From assembly GCF_004801855.1 (NCBI RefSeq), contig NZ_SSTC01000024.1:1-57183 (forward strand): DNA of 57,183 bases, read 5' to 3'. The notes under the pieces were generated by a model, which was not told where the DNA came from, ran no database searches, and was given only the letters and a program-made list of their open reading frames with translations. The position numbers and the translations under genes are program-made. Shown here piece by piece: positions 24,442 through 33,179 of this stretch (position 1 is the stretch's first letter; each line of letters starts with the position of its first letter). The DNA is from Pseudomonas sp. A-1. Lineage in GTDB: Bacteria > Pseudomonadota > Gammaproteobacteria > Pseudomonadales > Pseudomonadaceae.

Positions 24442-24462
24442 TTTTCCACAGCTTGTGGAAAA
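24442..24462. repeat. Close palindromic box pair in the array
   Basis: TTTTCCACA (24442-24450) and TGTGGAAAA (24454-24462) face each other with only 3 nt between, unlike the 17-nt spacing of the five main units. Confidence 0.65.
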
Positions 24463-24533
24463 AATCCTGCTCAAAAAACAGCCAGATGCCGCCAGACCCC
24501 GCCGGCACTGGGCTGCAGCCAGCGCTCCAGAGG

Positions 24534-24568
24534 TTGTCCACAGGCGCATCCACGTCCGCCGTGCATAA
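24534..24568 (+). repeat. DnaA array unit 4
   Basis: Box TTGTCCACA 24534-24542, 17-nt spacer, inverted CGTGCATAA 24560-24568 (reads TTATGCACG on the other strand). The preceding hairpin is reduced to the palindrome GGCTGCAGCC at 24511-24520. Confidence 0.7.
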
Positions 24569-24602
24569 CCCCGGCGGCGCTGATCAAGAATCGATCGATC
24601 GC

Positions 24603-24681
24603 CTGCAGGCCGCGCCATGCCTGGCCTGCAGCACTGTGCCCCATGCTTGTCCACAGCCCCATCCACGCCAAACGGGGACAA
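24603..24681 (+). repeat. DnaA array unit 5
   Basis: Hairpin arms CTGCAGGCC 24603-24611 and GGCCTGCAG 24623-24631, box TTGTCCACA 24647-24655, 17-nt spacer, inverted CGGGGACAA 24673-24681. The 20 nt before the hairpin (CTGATCAAGAATCGATCG) nearly repeats that before unit 3. Confidence 0.7.
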
Positions 24682-24807
24682 GCGCCGGGCACCACCGGCC
24701 ACAGCCCCGCAGGCGCTGTGGACAACCACCCCGCATCGGCCTTGGGTCGCGGTTTTCCACGACTTTTGTCGAAGTGCGCCCTGCCCTTCATACATTTCTC
24801 ATCCGGC

Positions 24808-24842
24808 TTCATGTAGTATCCAGCGACCGAGCACTACATGAA
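24808..24842. promoter_or_regulatory. Inverted repeat in the glcB promoter/leader
   Basis: TTCATGTAGT (24808-24817) and ACTACATGAA (24833-24842) are perfect 10-bp arms around 15 nt, centred 66 nt before the glcB ATG. The left arm overlaps a -10-like TAGTAT (24814-24819). It could be an operator spanning the start site or a leader hairpin. Confidence 0.55.
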
Positions 24843-24890
24843 CGGCGTGGCCGCAGTCCCAGGCGGCTGCCAAGCAGAGTGAGGCAAGCA

Positions 24891-27065
24891 ATGACTGAAC
24901 GCGTGCAAGTCGGTGGCCTGCAGGTCGCCAAAGCCCTTTACGACTTCGTCACCAACGAAGCCATTCCCGGTACCGGCGTCAGCGCCGACCAGTTCTGGGC
25001 TGGCGCCGACAGCGTGATCCACGACCTGGCGCCGAAGAACCGCGCCCTGCTGGCCAAGCGTGACGAGCTGCAGGCCAAGATCGACGCCTGGCACCAGGAG
25101 CGCGCCGGCCAGGGCCACGACGCCGTGGCCTACAAGGCCTTCCTGCAGGAAATCGGCTACCTGCTGCCGGAAGCCGAAGACTTCCAGGCCACCACCGAGA
25201 ACGTCGACGACGAGATCGCCCGCATGGCCGGCCCGCAGCTGGTAGTGCCGGTGATGAACGCGCGCTTCGCCCTGAACGCCGCCAACGCCCGCTGGGGCTC
25301 GCTGTACGACGCCCTGTACGGCACCGACGCCATCCCGGAAACCGACGGCGCCGAGAAGACTGCCGGCTACAACCCGCTGCGCGGCGCCAAGGTCATCGCC
25401 TTCGCCCGCGCCTTCCTCGACGAGGCCGCGCCGCTGGAAGGCGCCTCCCACGTCGACGCCACCGGCTACGCCATCGACGGCGGCAAGCTGGTCGTCAGCT
25501 TGGCCAACGGCAGCACCGGCCTGCAGAACCCGGCCCAGCTGATCGGCTTCCAGGGCGAAGCCGCGGCGCCCAAGGCCGTGCTGCTGAAGAACAACGGCAT
25601 CCACTTCGAGATCCAGATCGACCGCAACAGCCAGATCGGCAAGACCGACGCGGCGGGCGTGAAGGACGTGCTGATGGAAGCCGCGCTGACCACCATCATG
25701 GACTGCGAGGACTCGGTCGCCGCGGTCGATGCCGAAGACAAGGTCATCGCCTACAAGAACTGGCTGGGCCTGATGAAGGGCGACCTGGCCGAGGAAGTGG
25801 CCAAGGGCGGCACCACCTTCACCCGCACCATGAACCCGGACCGCGTCTACACCGCGGCCAATGGCGGCGAGCTGACCCTGCACGGTCGTTCCCTGCTGTT
25901 CGTGCGCAACGTCGGTCACCTGATGACCAACGACGCGATCCTCGACAAGGACGGCAACGAGGTGCCGGAAGGCATCATGGACGGCCTGGTCACCAGCCTG
26001 ATCGCCATCCACAACCTCAGCGGCAACACCAGCCGCAAGAACAGCCGCACCGGCAGCGTGTACATCGTCAAGCCGAAGATGCACGGCCCGGAAGAAGCCG
26101 CCTTCACCAACGAGCTGTTCGGCCGCATCGAGGACGTCCTCGGCCTGGCGCGCAACACCCTCAAGGTCGGCATCATGGACGAGGAGCGCCGCACCACCGT
26201 CAACCTCAAGGCGTGCATCAAGGCCGCCCGCGAGCGCGTGGTGTTCATCAACACCGGCTTCCTCGACCGCACCGGTGACGAGCTGCACACCTCCATGGAG
26301 GCCGGCGCCTTCATCCGCAAGGGCGACATCAAGAACGCCGCCTGGATCAAGGCCTACGAGAACTGGAACGTCGACATCGGCCTGGCCACCGGCCTGTCCG
26401 GTCGCGCGCAGATCGGCAAGGGCATGTGGGCCATGCCCGACCTGATGGCCGGCATGCTCGAGCAGAAGATCGTCCACCCGATGGCCGGCGCCAACACCGC
26501 CTGGGTGCCGTCGCCGACCGCCGCCGCGCTGCACGCCCTGCACTACCACAAGGTCGACGTGTTCGCCCGCCAGCAGGAGCTGGCCAAGCGCGAGCGCGCC
26601 TCGCTGGACGACATCCTGACCATCCCGCTGGCGCCGAGCATCAGCTGGAGCGCCGAGGAGATCCAGAACGAGCTGGACAACAACGCCCAGGGCATCCTCG
26701 GCTACGTGGTGCGCTGGATCGACCAGGGCGTCGGCTGCTCCAAGGTGCCGGACATCAACGACATCGGCCTGATGGAAGACCGCGCCACCCTGCGCATCTC
26801 CAGCCAGCACATCGCCAACTGGCTGCGCCACGGCGTGTGCTCCGAGGCCCAGGTGCGCGAGACCTTCGAGCGCATGGCTCTGGTGGTCGACCGCCAGAAC
26901 GCCAACGACCCGCTGTACCGGCCGATGGCGCCGAACTTCGACGACAACATCGCCTTCCAGGCCGCCCTGGAACTGTGCATCGAAGGCACCAGGCAGCCCA
27001 ACGGCTACACCGAGCCGGTGCTGCACCGCCGTCGTCGCGAGTTCAAGGCTCGCAACGCCCAGTAA
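24891..27065 (+). CDS. glcB: Malate synthase G
   Basis: 724 residues, the full length of isoform G. It condenses glyoxylate and acetyl-CoA to malate, completing the glyoxylate shunt needed for growth on acetate and fatty acids. Conserved blocks include the early [30 protein letters not shown] and GLNR-type substrate sites such as [16 protein letters not shown], plus [15 protein letters not shown] and [18 protein letters not shown] 24891 has GTGAGG upstream. It stands alone, downstream of the DnaA-box array and an inverted repeat, which may regulate it. Confidence 0.97.
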   Translation: MTERVQVGGLQVAKALYDFVTNEAIPGTGVSADQFWAGADSVIHDLAPKNRALLAKRDELQAKIDAWHQERAGQGHDAVAYKAFLQEIGYLLPEAEDFQATTENVDDEIARMAGPQLVVPVMNARFALNAANARWGSLYDALYGTDAIPETDGAEKTAGYNPLRGAKVIAFARAFLDEAAPLEGASHVDATGYAIDGGKLVVSLANGSTGLQNPAQLIGFQGEAAAPKAVLLKNNGIHFEIQIDRNSQIGKTDAAGVKDVLMEAALTTIMDCEDSVAAVDAEDKVIAYKNWLGLMKGDLAEEVAKGGTTFTRTMNPDRVYTAANGGELTLHGRSLLFVRNVGHLMTNDAILDKDGNEVPEGIMDGLVTSLIAIHNLSGNTSRKNSRTGSVYIVKPKMHGPEEAAFTNELFGRIEDVLGLARNTLKVGIMDEERRTTVNLKACIKAARERVVFINTGFLDRTGDELHTSMEAGAFIRKGDIKNAAWIKAYENWNVDIGLATGLSGRAQIGKGMWAMPDLMAGMLEQKIVHPMAGANTAWVPSPTAAALHALHYHKVDVFARQQELAKRERASLDDILTIPLAPSISWSAEEIQNELDNNAQGILGYVVRWIDQGVGCSKVPDINDIGLMEDRATLRISSQHIANWLRHGVCSEAQVRETFERMALVVDRQNANDPLYRPMAPNFDDNIAFQAALELCIEGTRQPNGYTEPVLHRRRREFKARNAQ

Positions 27066-27090
27066 TACCCCGCCGGCCTGCCGGCAACCC

Positions 27091-27151
27091 GGGAGCGCCC
27101 TGCGCTCCCGTCCACGACGCGCCGCGCTCCCCCGGGAGGCGGCGCGTCGTG
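27091..27151 (+). terminator. Two hairpins after glcB
   Basis: GGGAGCGC/GCGCTCCC (27091-27109), then a 13-bp stem CACGACGCGCCGC (27113-27125) with GCGGCGCGTCGTG (27139-27151). The T-run is weak (CGTTGT), so termination efficiency is uncertain. Confidence 0.6.
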
Positions 27152-27264
27152 CGTTGTGGCCCGGCAAAAACCGGCCGGACACGGCCAATGGCCGATTGCC
27201 AGCGACACGACGGGCGGTTAGCGTGGCCCGATGGGTACCTGACAGACCCACTCCGGAGACAGCC

Positions 27265-27813
27265 ATGCGCCGTTTACGTTTTCTCCTCGGCCTGCCCCTG
27301 CTGCTGGGCAGCCTCGGTGTCCAGGCCGCCGACTGCGGCCCGCTGCTGCAAGGCAGCCTGCCGCCCCTGCGCGGCAAGGAACCCATCGACCTGTGCCGCT
27401 TCGCCGGCAAGCCGCTGCTGGTGGTCAACACCGCCAGCCACTGCGGCTTCACCGGCCAGTTCAAGGGCCTGGAGGCGCTCTACCAGCGCTACCGTGGCCA
27501 GGGCCTCGAGGTGCTCGGCGTGCCGTCCGACGACTTCCGCCAGGAGGCCGACGACGCCGCGGAAACCGCCACGGTCTGCTACGTCAACTACGGCGTCACC
27601 TTCAGCATGAGCGCCGTGCAGAAGGTCACCGGCCAGGAGGCCATCCCGCTGTTCCGCAACCTCGCCGCGCAGAGCGGGCCGCCGCGCTGGAACTTCTACA
27701 AGTACGTGATCGACCGCCAGGGCAAGGTGGTGGCCAGTTTCTCCAGCATGACCGGACCGGATGATGCGAAACTGCTCGCGGCCGTGGAACAGGCCATCGC
27801 GTCGCAGCCCTGA
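27265..27813 (+). CDS. Exported glutathione peroxidase-family protein
   Basis: 182 residues from ATG 27265, with GGAGA upstream. A signal peptide ([16 protein letters not shown]) directs it to the periplasm. The peroxidatic cysteine is in [11 protein letters not shown] (about residue 55), and [10 protein letters not shown] supplies the catalytic tryptophan and asparagine; the glutamine region reads [10 protein letters not shown] rather than the usual NQFGGQEPG. It probably reduces hydroperoxides with thioredoxin-like thiols. Monocistronic between glcB and the DUF294 gene. Confidence 0.86.
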   Translation: MRRLRFLLGLPLLLGSLGVQAADCGPLLQGSLPPLRGKEPIDLCRFAGKPLLVVNTASHCGFTGQFKGLEALYQRYRGQGLEVLGVPSDDFRQEADDAAETATVCYVNYGVTFSMSAVQKVTGQEAIPLFRNLAAQSGPPRWNFYKYVIDRQGKVVASFSSMTGPDDAKLLAAVEQAIASQP

Positions 27814-27895
27814 GTGCAGCCAGCCTGGCGCAGATCAGGGGCTGCGCCAGGGTGCCGCGCGAATCATCAACGGACGCCCCCCGGAGAACCACAAG

Positions 27896-29830
27896 ATGAG
27901 CAAGAACGATGGTTTCGCGGAGGTCGGCAAGACCGCCGTCCTGCAGAACATCCAGGGCACCATGCACTTCCTGCTGCGCTATGCCCCGTTCAACCAGATG
28001 GAACTCAGCCACCTGGCGCAGATGGTCGAGCAGTGCCGCCTGCGCTTCTACGCCGCCGGCGATCCGATCGTCGGCCCGAGCGACGGCAAGATCGAGGATG
28101 TCTACATCGTCAAGCAGGGGCTGGTGCTCGGCCAGCGGCCGACCCTCAGCGGCGACGGCATGGAGACCACCCAGGAGATCGCCCCGGGCGAATGCTTCCC
28201 GGTGGCGGCCATGGTCAGCGAGCGCGCCACCCGCAGCCACTACATCGCCGCCGAGGACACCTTCTGCCTGCAGCTCGGCCGCGCCGCCTTCGTCCACACC
28301 TACAACCAGTCGGAGGCCTTCCGCGACTTCGCCCTGCGCGGGGTCAGCAGCCTGGTCGGCCAGGTGCAGCAGCAGGTGCAGATGCAGGCTGCGGAAAGCC
28401 TCGGCGCCCGCTATTCGCTGGAGACCCGGCTGAACATCCTCGCCGCCCCCGAGCCGGTGACCTGCCGCAGCGGCATCAGCCTGCGCGATGCGGTGAAGCT
28501 GATGCACGAGAAGCACGTCGGCAGCCTGATCATGATCGACGACCGCCACTACCCCATCGGCATCTTCACCCTGCGCGACCTGCGCCGGGTGATCGCCGAC
28601 GGCAGCGGCGACCTGCAGCAGCCGCTCGACGAGCTGATGACCCCCGATCCCATCCACCTGCCGCCGACCGCCACCGCCTTCGAGGCGGCGCTGACCATGA
28701 CCCGGCGGCGCATCGCCCACATCTGCGTGGTGGAGATGGGCCGGCTGGTCGGCGTGCTGTCCGAGCGCGACCTGTTCTCCCTGCAGCGCGTCGACCTGGT
28801 GCATCTGGCGCGCACCATCAGCGCGGCGCCGCATATCGACACCCTGGTCGAACTGCGCGAGGAAATCGCCCACCTGATCGACAACATGCTCGCCCATGGC
28901 GCCAACCCGGAGCAGCTGACCCACATCATCACCCTGCTCAACGACCACACCGTGGCGCGGGTCATCGAGCTGATGATCGAGGCGCACGGCGATCCCGGCG
29001 TGCCCTTCACCTGGCTGGTATTCGGCAGCGAGGGGCGCCGCGAGCAGGCGCTGCTCACCGACCAGGACAACGGCATCCTGTTCGAGGCCGCCAGCCCCGA
29101 GGAGGCCGAACGGATCCGCCAGCGCCTGCTGCCGCTGGCCCGGGCGATCAACGCCGCGCTGGACCGCTGCGGCTTCGCCCTGTGCAACGGCAACATCATG
29201 GCCGGCAACCCGGAGCTGTGCCTGTCGCGTCAGGAGTGGCTGCGCCGCTTCAGCGGGATGATCCAGAGTCCGACCCGCGACAACCTGATGCACTCGTCGA
29301 TCTTCTTCGACCTGCGCCCGGTCTGGGGGCCGAGCGAAGGCTGCCGGCAGCTCCAGGAAGCGCTGCTGCAGATGATCGAAGGCAACAGCTTGTTCCAGCA
29401 CATGATGGCGGTCAACGCCCTGCGCCATCCGCCACCCATCGGCCGCTTCCGCGACTTCATCGTCGCCAGCCGCGGTGACGACAAGGACACCCTGGACATC
29501 AAGGTGGAAGGCCTGATGCCCTTCGTCGAAGGGGTGCGCATCCTCGCCCTCGCCCATGGCATCGGCGAGTGCAACACCCTCGAACGCCTGCGCCAGCTGG
29601 GCGCGCGCGGCGTGCTCAAGGCCCAGGACGCCGCCGCCTACGAGGAGGCCTACCACTTCATCCAGATGACGCGCATGCAGCTGCACCAGCGCCAGGAGCG
29701 CGCCGGCCAGCCGCTGAGCAACCGCCTCGATCCCGACACCCTCAATCAACTGGACCGGCGCATCCTGCGCGAGTCCTTCCGCCAGGCCCAGCGCCTGCAG
29801 AGCAGCCTGAGCGTGCGCTACCAGCTATGA
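27896..29830 (+). CDS. DUF294 nucleotidyltransferase-like signalling protein with cNMP and CBS domains (copy A)
   Basis: 644 residues. Order: cyclic-nucleotide-binding-like domain (about 20-140), two CBS motifs (about 175-305), a DUF294 nucleotidyltransferase domain with GSEGRREQALLTDQDNG (about 380-396), and a helical C-terminal domain. CBS pairs bind adenine nucleotides, and the GS-DxD motif suggests GlnD-type transferase activity. In P. aeruginosa such a gene and an exonuclease lie beside actP. The last codons overlap the exonuclease start by 4 nt (ATGA). A regulatory role in carbon uptake is inferred. Confidence 0.85.
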   Translation: MSKNDGFAEVGKTAVLQNIQGTMHFLLRYAPFNQMELSHLAQMVEQCRLRFYAAGDPIVGPSDGKIEDVYIVKQGLVLGQRPTLSGDGMETTQEIAPGECFPVAAMVSERATRSHYIAAEDTFCLQLGRAAFVHTYNQSEAFRDFALRGVSSLVGQVQQQVQMQAAESLGARYSLETRLNILAAPEPVTCRSGISLRDAVKLMHEKHVGSLIMIDDRHYPIGIFTLRDLRRVIADGSGDLQQPLDELMTPDPIHLPPTATAFEAALTMTRRRIAHICVVEMGRLVGVLSERDLFSLQRVDLVHLARTISAAPHIDTLVELREEIAHLIDNMLAHGANPEQLTHIITLLNDHTVARVIELMIEAHGDPGVPFTWLVFGSEGRREQALLTDQDNGILFEAASPEEAERIRQRLLPLARAINAALDRCGFALCNGNIMAGNPELCLSRQEWLRRFSGMIQSPTRDNLMHSSIFFDLRPVWGPSEGCRQLQEALLQMIEGNSLFQHMMAVNALRHPPPIGRFRDFIVASRGDDKDTLDIKVEGLMPFVEGVRILALAHGIGECNTLERLRQLGARGVLKAQDAAAYEEAYHFIQMTRMQLHQRQERAGQPLSNRLDPDTLNQLDRRILRESFRQAQRLQSSLSVRYQL

Positions 29831-30552
29831 ATCCGATCCGCGCCCTGTTGTCCCGCCTGCAGCGCCGCCACCTGGAACTCGACGACCAGCAGCGCCAGCG
29901 CCTGCGGGCGCTGCCGCCGCCTCCGCCGCCGGCGCTGGCTACCCCGCTGCACCGGCAGCGCTTCGTGGTGCTCGACCTGGAAACCACCGGCCTGAACCTC
30001 AGCCGCGACATCGTCATCTCGATCGGCGCAGTCGCCATCGACGGTGGCGCCATCGACATGGCGCAGCAGTTCGAATGCACCCTGCGCCGCCAGGTCAAGG
30101 TCAACGAGGCCGTGCTGATCCACGGCATCGCGCCCAGCGAGCTGGCCGCCGGCCAGCCGCCGGCCGAGGCCCTGCTCAGCTTCATGGAGTTCGCCGCCGA
30201 CAGCGTGATGCTGGCTTTCCACGCGCCCTTCGACCAGCGCATGCTGACCCGCGCGCTGAAGCACGAACTGGGCTACAGCCTGGAGAACCCCTTCCTCGAC
30301 GTCGCCGACCTGGCGCCCATGCTGTTCCCCGAGGTGCTGACCCGGCGCGGCAGCCTGGATTTCTGGATGGACTACTTCGGCCTCGACATCGCCCAGCGCC
30401 ATCACGCCTCGGCGGATGCCCTGGCCACTGCGGAAATCGCCCTGATCCTGTTCAACCGCGCCCGGCGCATGGGCATCGAGCGGGTCGACGAACTGGCCGA
30501 GCGGGTCAGGTACTGGCAGCGCGCCCGCGAGGCCGCGCAGCGCTCCATCTGA
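29827..30552 (+). CDS. DnaQ-like 3'-5' exonuclease (DEDD family)
   Basis: 241 residues. ExoI FVVLDLETTGLNLSRD (about residues 48-63) gives the D-x-E pair; ExoII VMLAFHAPFDQRML and ExoIII HHASADALATAEIAL complete the DEDDh set. The N-terminus has a proline-rich stretch (PPPPPPALATP). Similar to the DNA polymerase III epsilon subunit but a stand-alone paralogue. Translationally coupled to the DUF294 gene; the tie between a nuclease and a signalling nucleotidyltransferase is conserved in pseudomonads but unexplained. Confidence 0.86.
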   Translation: MNPIRALLSRLQRRHLELDDQQRQRLRALPPPPPPALATPLHRQRFVVLDLETTGLNLSRDIVISIGAVAIDGGAIDMAQQFECTLRRQVKVNEAVLIHGIAPSELAAGQPPAEALLSFMEFAADSVMLAFHAPFDQRMLTRALKHELGYSLENPFLDVADLAPMLFPEVLTRRGSLDFWMDYFGLDIAQRHHASADALATAEIALILFNRARRMGIERVDELAERVRYWQRAREAAQRSI

Positions 30553-30612
30553 GCGCGGCGACCTGCGTGGGCCTGCGGACGCCGCGCAGAGCGGCCGCGT
30601 GCCGGCCGCGCC

Positions 30613-32454
30613 TCAGGCGTTGATGTGGTAACGCAACGCGAACAGCTTCTTGAAGTCCTTCACCACATGCAGGGCATCGCGCAGCAGGTCGCGCTCGAGC
30701 TTGTTCAGCTTCTGCAGGTCGATGAGGTTGGGGGTCCGGTCCTGGCCCTTCGCACTGGCCTCGATACGCTGCATCTGCTGGTTCAGGCGCAACTGGATGA
30801 AGATCGACAGAGCCTCGCCGAGGTTCTCGCCCATGGCCTTGTCCATCCGGCCCATCGCCACCAGCACCTCGATGCGCCTGAAGGTGTTGGTCTCCAGGAT
30901 GCGCTGCTCCAGCGCCATGGTCCTGACCCCGTGGACGATGGGGAAGATGCCGCCCTTCTTGATGTCCAGCTGCTCCTTGTCGCGCAGGTTGCCGAAGATG
31001 GTCAGCGGCGTATCGAAGTTCAGCGCGGCCTTGGCGAAGTGCGAGAAGAAGATGTCGTTGCTCTGCACCCGGCGCAGGAAGGCATTCCTCGCCACCTTGA
31101 ACAGGGCGATGTTGCCGGCGATCGGCTTGCTGTCCACGGCGATGGCCAGGTTCATCACCGACGCGCCATCGTAGCTGTGACTCCAGTGCGTCAGCTTGCG
31201 CGCCCACTCCTCGATCGAGTTCACCCACTCGGGATTGGACACCATGATGTTGCCCGGGCAGGGCGGAAAGCCGAAGCTGATCAGGGTCTCGCTGAAGTGG
31301 CGCATGGTGTCCATCATCCCGGGCCACTCCAGCCCGTCGCGCACCAGCAGCGCATTGTCCTGGTCGGTCTTCATGATCTGCTCGCCGCGCCCCTCGGAGC
31401 CCATCACGATCAGGCAGACGTGCGGGCGCATGTCCTGGGGAATGAGCAGATCGAACAGCCTGGAAATGATCCGTCCGTTCATGGCGGCCAGCAGCTCCAT
31501 GGTGAAGCGGATCTTCACCCCGGTGGAGATCAGCGCGCGGATCAGGTCGGTGAGCCCCAGCGCCGCCTCGCGCAGTTCCTCGATGGTGTTGGCGCGCTCG
31601 ACGCGCAGGCCGATGACGTGGGAATGGCTGGAGAAGTGGCTGAGCACATCGGTCAGCTCGACGACCCCGACCAGGGCGCCGTCCTCGCCCATGACCACGA
31701 CCCGCTCGATCTGATGCTGGGTCATCAGGATCAGTGCATTGAACAGGTAGTCGTCGGGCTCCGCGGTGACCAGGCGGTAGCTGGCGATCTCGGCGACATC
31801 CGTGGCCAGCGGCATCCCCTTCAGCACCACCGCATCGAGCAGGTCGGTGCGGGTCACCATGCCGTAGCGGTTGCCCTTCCTCGCCAGCAGGCAGTCCGAC
31901 TTCATCTCGCGCATCAGGCGGGTCGCCTCGTGCAGACTGGTGCCGCCCGCCACGATCGGCGGCTCGCGCACCATGCCATCGCTGATCCGGGCCAGCATGA
32001 ACTCGGTCATGTCCTGGCCCTGCCCGTGCTGCGCGACGATCTCCCGCTTGGCCGCCAGGCTCTGCTGGAAGTAGTCGGCAAACCGCGGGTTGCTGGCCAT
32101 CAGCTCCAGCAGGATCCTGGTCGGCAGCACATGGCCGATGGTTTCCTCGACCGCGATGAAGTTGTGGATCGCCACGCCATTGATCGCGGACCAGCCGCCA
32201 AAATAGTCCTCGTCCTCGTAATGCACGAAAACGTGGCTGGCCAGCGGCTTGCCATCGGCATCCGGCTCGGCCACATCGCTTTCCGCGACGCGGCCTCTGG
32301 CAATGACGAATACGCCCTGCGGCGGCTTGCCCGCCTCGATGATCGCCTCGCCCTTGTGGAAGCTGGCAATCTCCAGGCTGTCGCTCAGCAAGGCCTGCTC
32401 CCGCGCATCCAGCAGACTGAAGGGCAGGTTATCCATCTTGAACGAAACCGACAT
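30613..32454 (-). CDS. DUF294 nucleotidyltransferase-like signalling protein with cNMP and CBS domains (copy B)
   Basis: 613 residues from the ATG at 32454, with GGAGAG upstream. Same plan as copy A: cNMP-binding-like domain (about 10-130), CBS pair (about 165-290), DUF294 transferase site GSEGRGEQIMKTDQDNA (about 355-371), helical C-terminus. The two copies are clearly divergent in sequence and convergent in orientation. It lies downstream of the ActP-like operon and may sense adenylate charge during acetate use. Inference only. Confidence 0.87.
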   Translation of the reverse strand: MSVSFKMDNLPFSLLDAREQALLSDSLEIASFHKGEAIIEAGKPPQGVFVIARGRVAESDVAEPDADGKPLASHVFVHYEDEDYFGGWSAINGVAIHNFIAVEETIGHVLPTRILLELMASNPRFADYFQQSLAAKREIVAQHGQGQDMTEFMLARISDGMVREPPIVAGGTSLHEATRLMREMKSDCLLARKGNRYGMVTRTDLLDAVVLKGMPLATDVAEIASYRLVTAEPDDYLFNALILMTQHQIERVVVMGEDGALVGVVELTDVLSHFSSHSHVIGLRVERANTIEELREAALGLTDLIRALISTGVKIRFTMELLAAMNGRIISRLFDLLIPQDMRPHVCLIVMGSEGRGEQIMKTDQDNALLVRDGLEWPGMMDTMRHFSETLISFGFPPCPGNIMVSNPEWVNSIEEWARKLTHWSHSYDGASVMNLAIAVDSKPIAGNIALFKVARNAFLRRVQSNDIFFSHFAKAALNFDTPLTIFGNLRDKEQLDIKKGGIFPIVHGVRTMALEQRILETNTFRRIEVLVAMGRMDKAMGENLGEALSIFIQLRLNQQMQRIEASAKGQDRTPNLIDLQKLNKLERDLLRDALHVVKDFKKLFALRYHINA

Positions 32455-32560
32455 GACAAGCTCTCCGTCCTGATTGTTGTTCCTGTCAGACGCTCGAAGC
32501 GGCAAGCCCGGTCCCCGGATGCATCGATTCGACCGGGGGCGCTAAGTCCGCAGCGGCCGC

Positions 32561-33079
32561 TCAGCCGTTGGCGGCACAGATGGCCCGATACAGCGGCGCG
32601 TCCTGCTCCAGCCTGGTCATGGTTTCGAACTTCGCCTGACCGGCCTCATTGAGCCTGAACATCGCCTGCTCGCTGCAGAGCAGCTGATAGGTGGCGCTGG
32701 TCACGGTGGACATCAGGTGCTGCTTCTCGAAGCGATACAGCACGAAACGGCCCATGCGCCCGCGACTGGTCTCCTCGATCTGCGCATTGGCGGAATCCAG
32801 CACCGTATAGGCCAGCGGCATCGGGAACAGGGCCGTCCAGGGGCGCCAGAGCATGTCGCCCTTTTCGCTCGAGACGATCACGGAACCTTCCGGCAGGCGC
32901 ACCTGCTTGGCATCGAACCAGGTGTATTCATAGTGGATGGTATAGGAAAGCATCCCCAGACCCGCGAATGCCGGAATGATCCACTTCGGCAGCCGCTTGC
33001 GCGTCAGGCTGCGTAATACCAATGCGATTCCCGCACCCGCCAGGGCTGCGCAGATTGCGGCAATCAGATGCCAGATCAT
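32561..33079 (-). CDS. Membrane-anchored protein of unknown function
   Basis: 172 residues from the ATG at 33079, preceded by a strong GAGGAGG. Two N-terminal membrane segments (LIAAICAALAGAGIALVL and WIIPAFAGLGMLSYTIHYEY) and a soluble domain with DMLWRPWTALFPMPLAYTVLD. No enzymatic motif. It is 100 nt after the symporter and before DUF294 copy B, so it probably belongs to the same transcriptional unit. Confidence 0.8.
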   Translation of the reverse strand: MIWHLIAAICAALAGAGIALVLRSLTRKRLPKWIIPAFAGLGMLSYTIHYEYTWFDAKQVRLPEGSVIVSSEKGDMLWRPWTALFPMPLAYTVLDSANAQIEETSRGRMGRFVLYRFEKQHLMSTVTSATYQLLCSEQAMFRLNEAGQAKFETMTRLEQDAPLYRAICAANG

Positions 33080-33179
33080 ATATAGCCTCCTCAAAAAACA
33101 TCGGGCCTCCAAATGGAAGCCCGATGTTTGCTTCAACCGTGGCTCAGATTATTAATCTGGCTTCTGGTCGCATTATTGC

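Larger units (their letters stand above)
24066..24785. repeat. Array of paired DnaA boxes with hairpins, upstream of glcB
   Basis: About 720 nt without a credible gene. Five units start with a forward DnaA box at 24129 (TTGTCCACA), 24247 (TTATCCACA, exact consensus), 24375, 24534 and 24647. Each is followed after exactly 17 nt by an inverted box or box-like 9-mer: TGTGCACAA, TGTGGAAAA, TGTGGACAA, CGTGCATAA, CGGGGACAA. Further boxes are TTTTCCACA 24442, TGTGGAAAA 24454, TGTGGACAA 24717 and TTTTCCACG 24753. Three units carry an upstream GC hairpin of the form CTGCAGGCC...GGCCTGCAG. Unit spacing is 113-159 nt. No dnaA, dnaN or rpmH is nearby and no long AT-rich unwinding element is present. Confidence 0.85.

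Noticed and set aside
24066-24785. Chromosomal origin of replication
   Set aside because: Many DnaA boxes, but no dnaA, dnaN, rpmH or gidA neighbours and no long AT-rich unwinding stretch. Pseudomonas oriC lies by dnaA.
24066-24785. CRISPR array
   Set aside because: Repeat units are long, imperfect and unevenly spaced (113-159 nt), with internal palindromes and no cas genes.
24129-24795. Open reading frames through the DnaA array on both strands
   Set aside because: The frames exist only because stops are rare. Their translations are proline/arginine-rich repeats that follow the DNA repeat units and have no ribosome sites.
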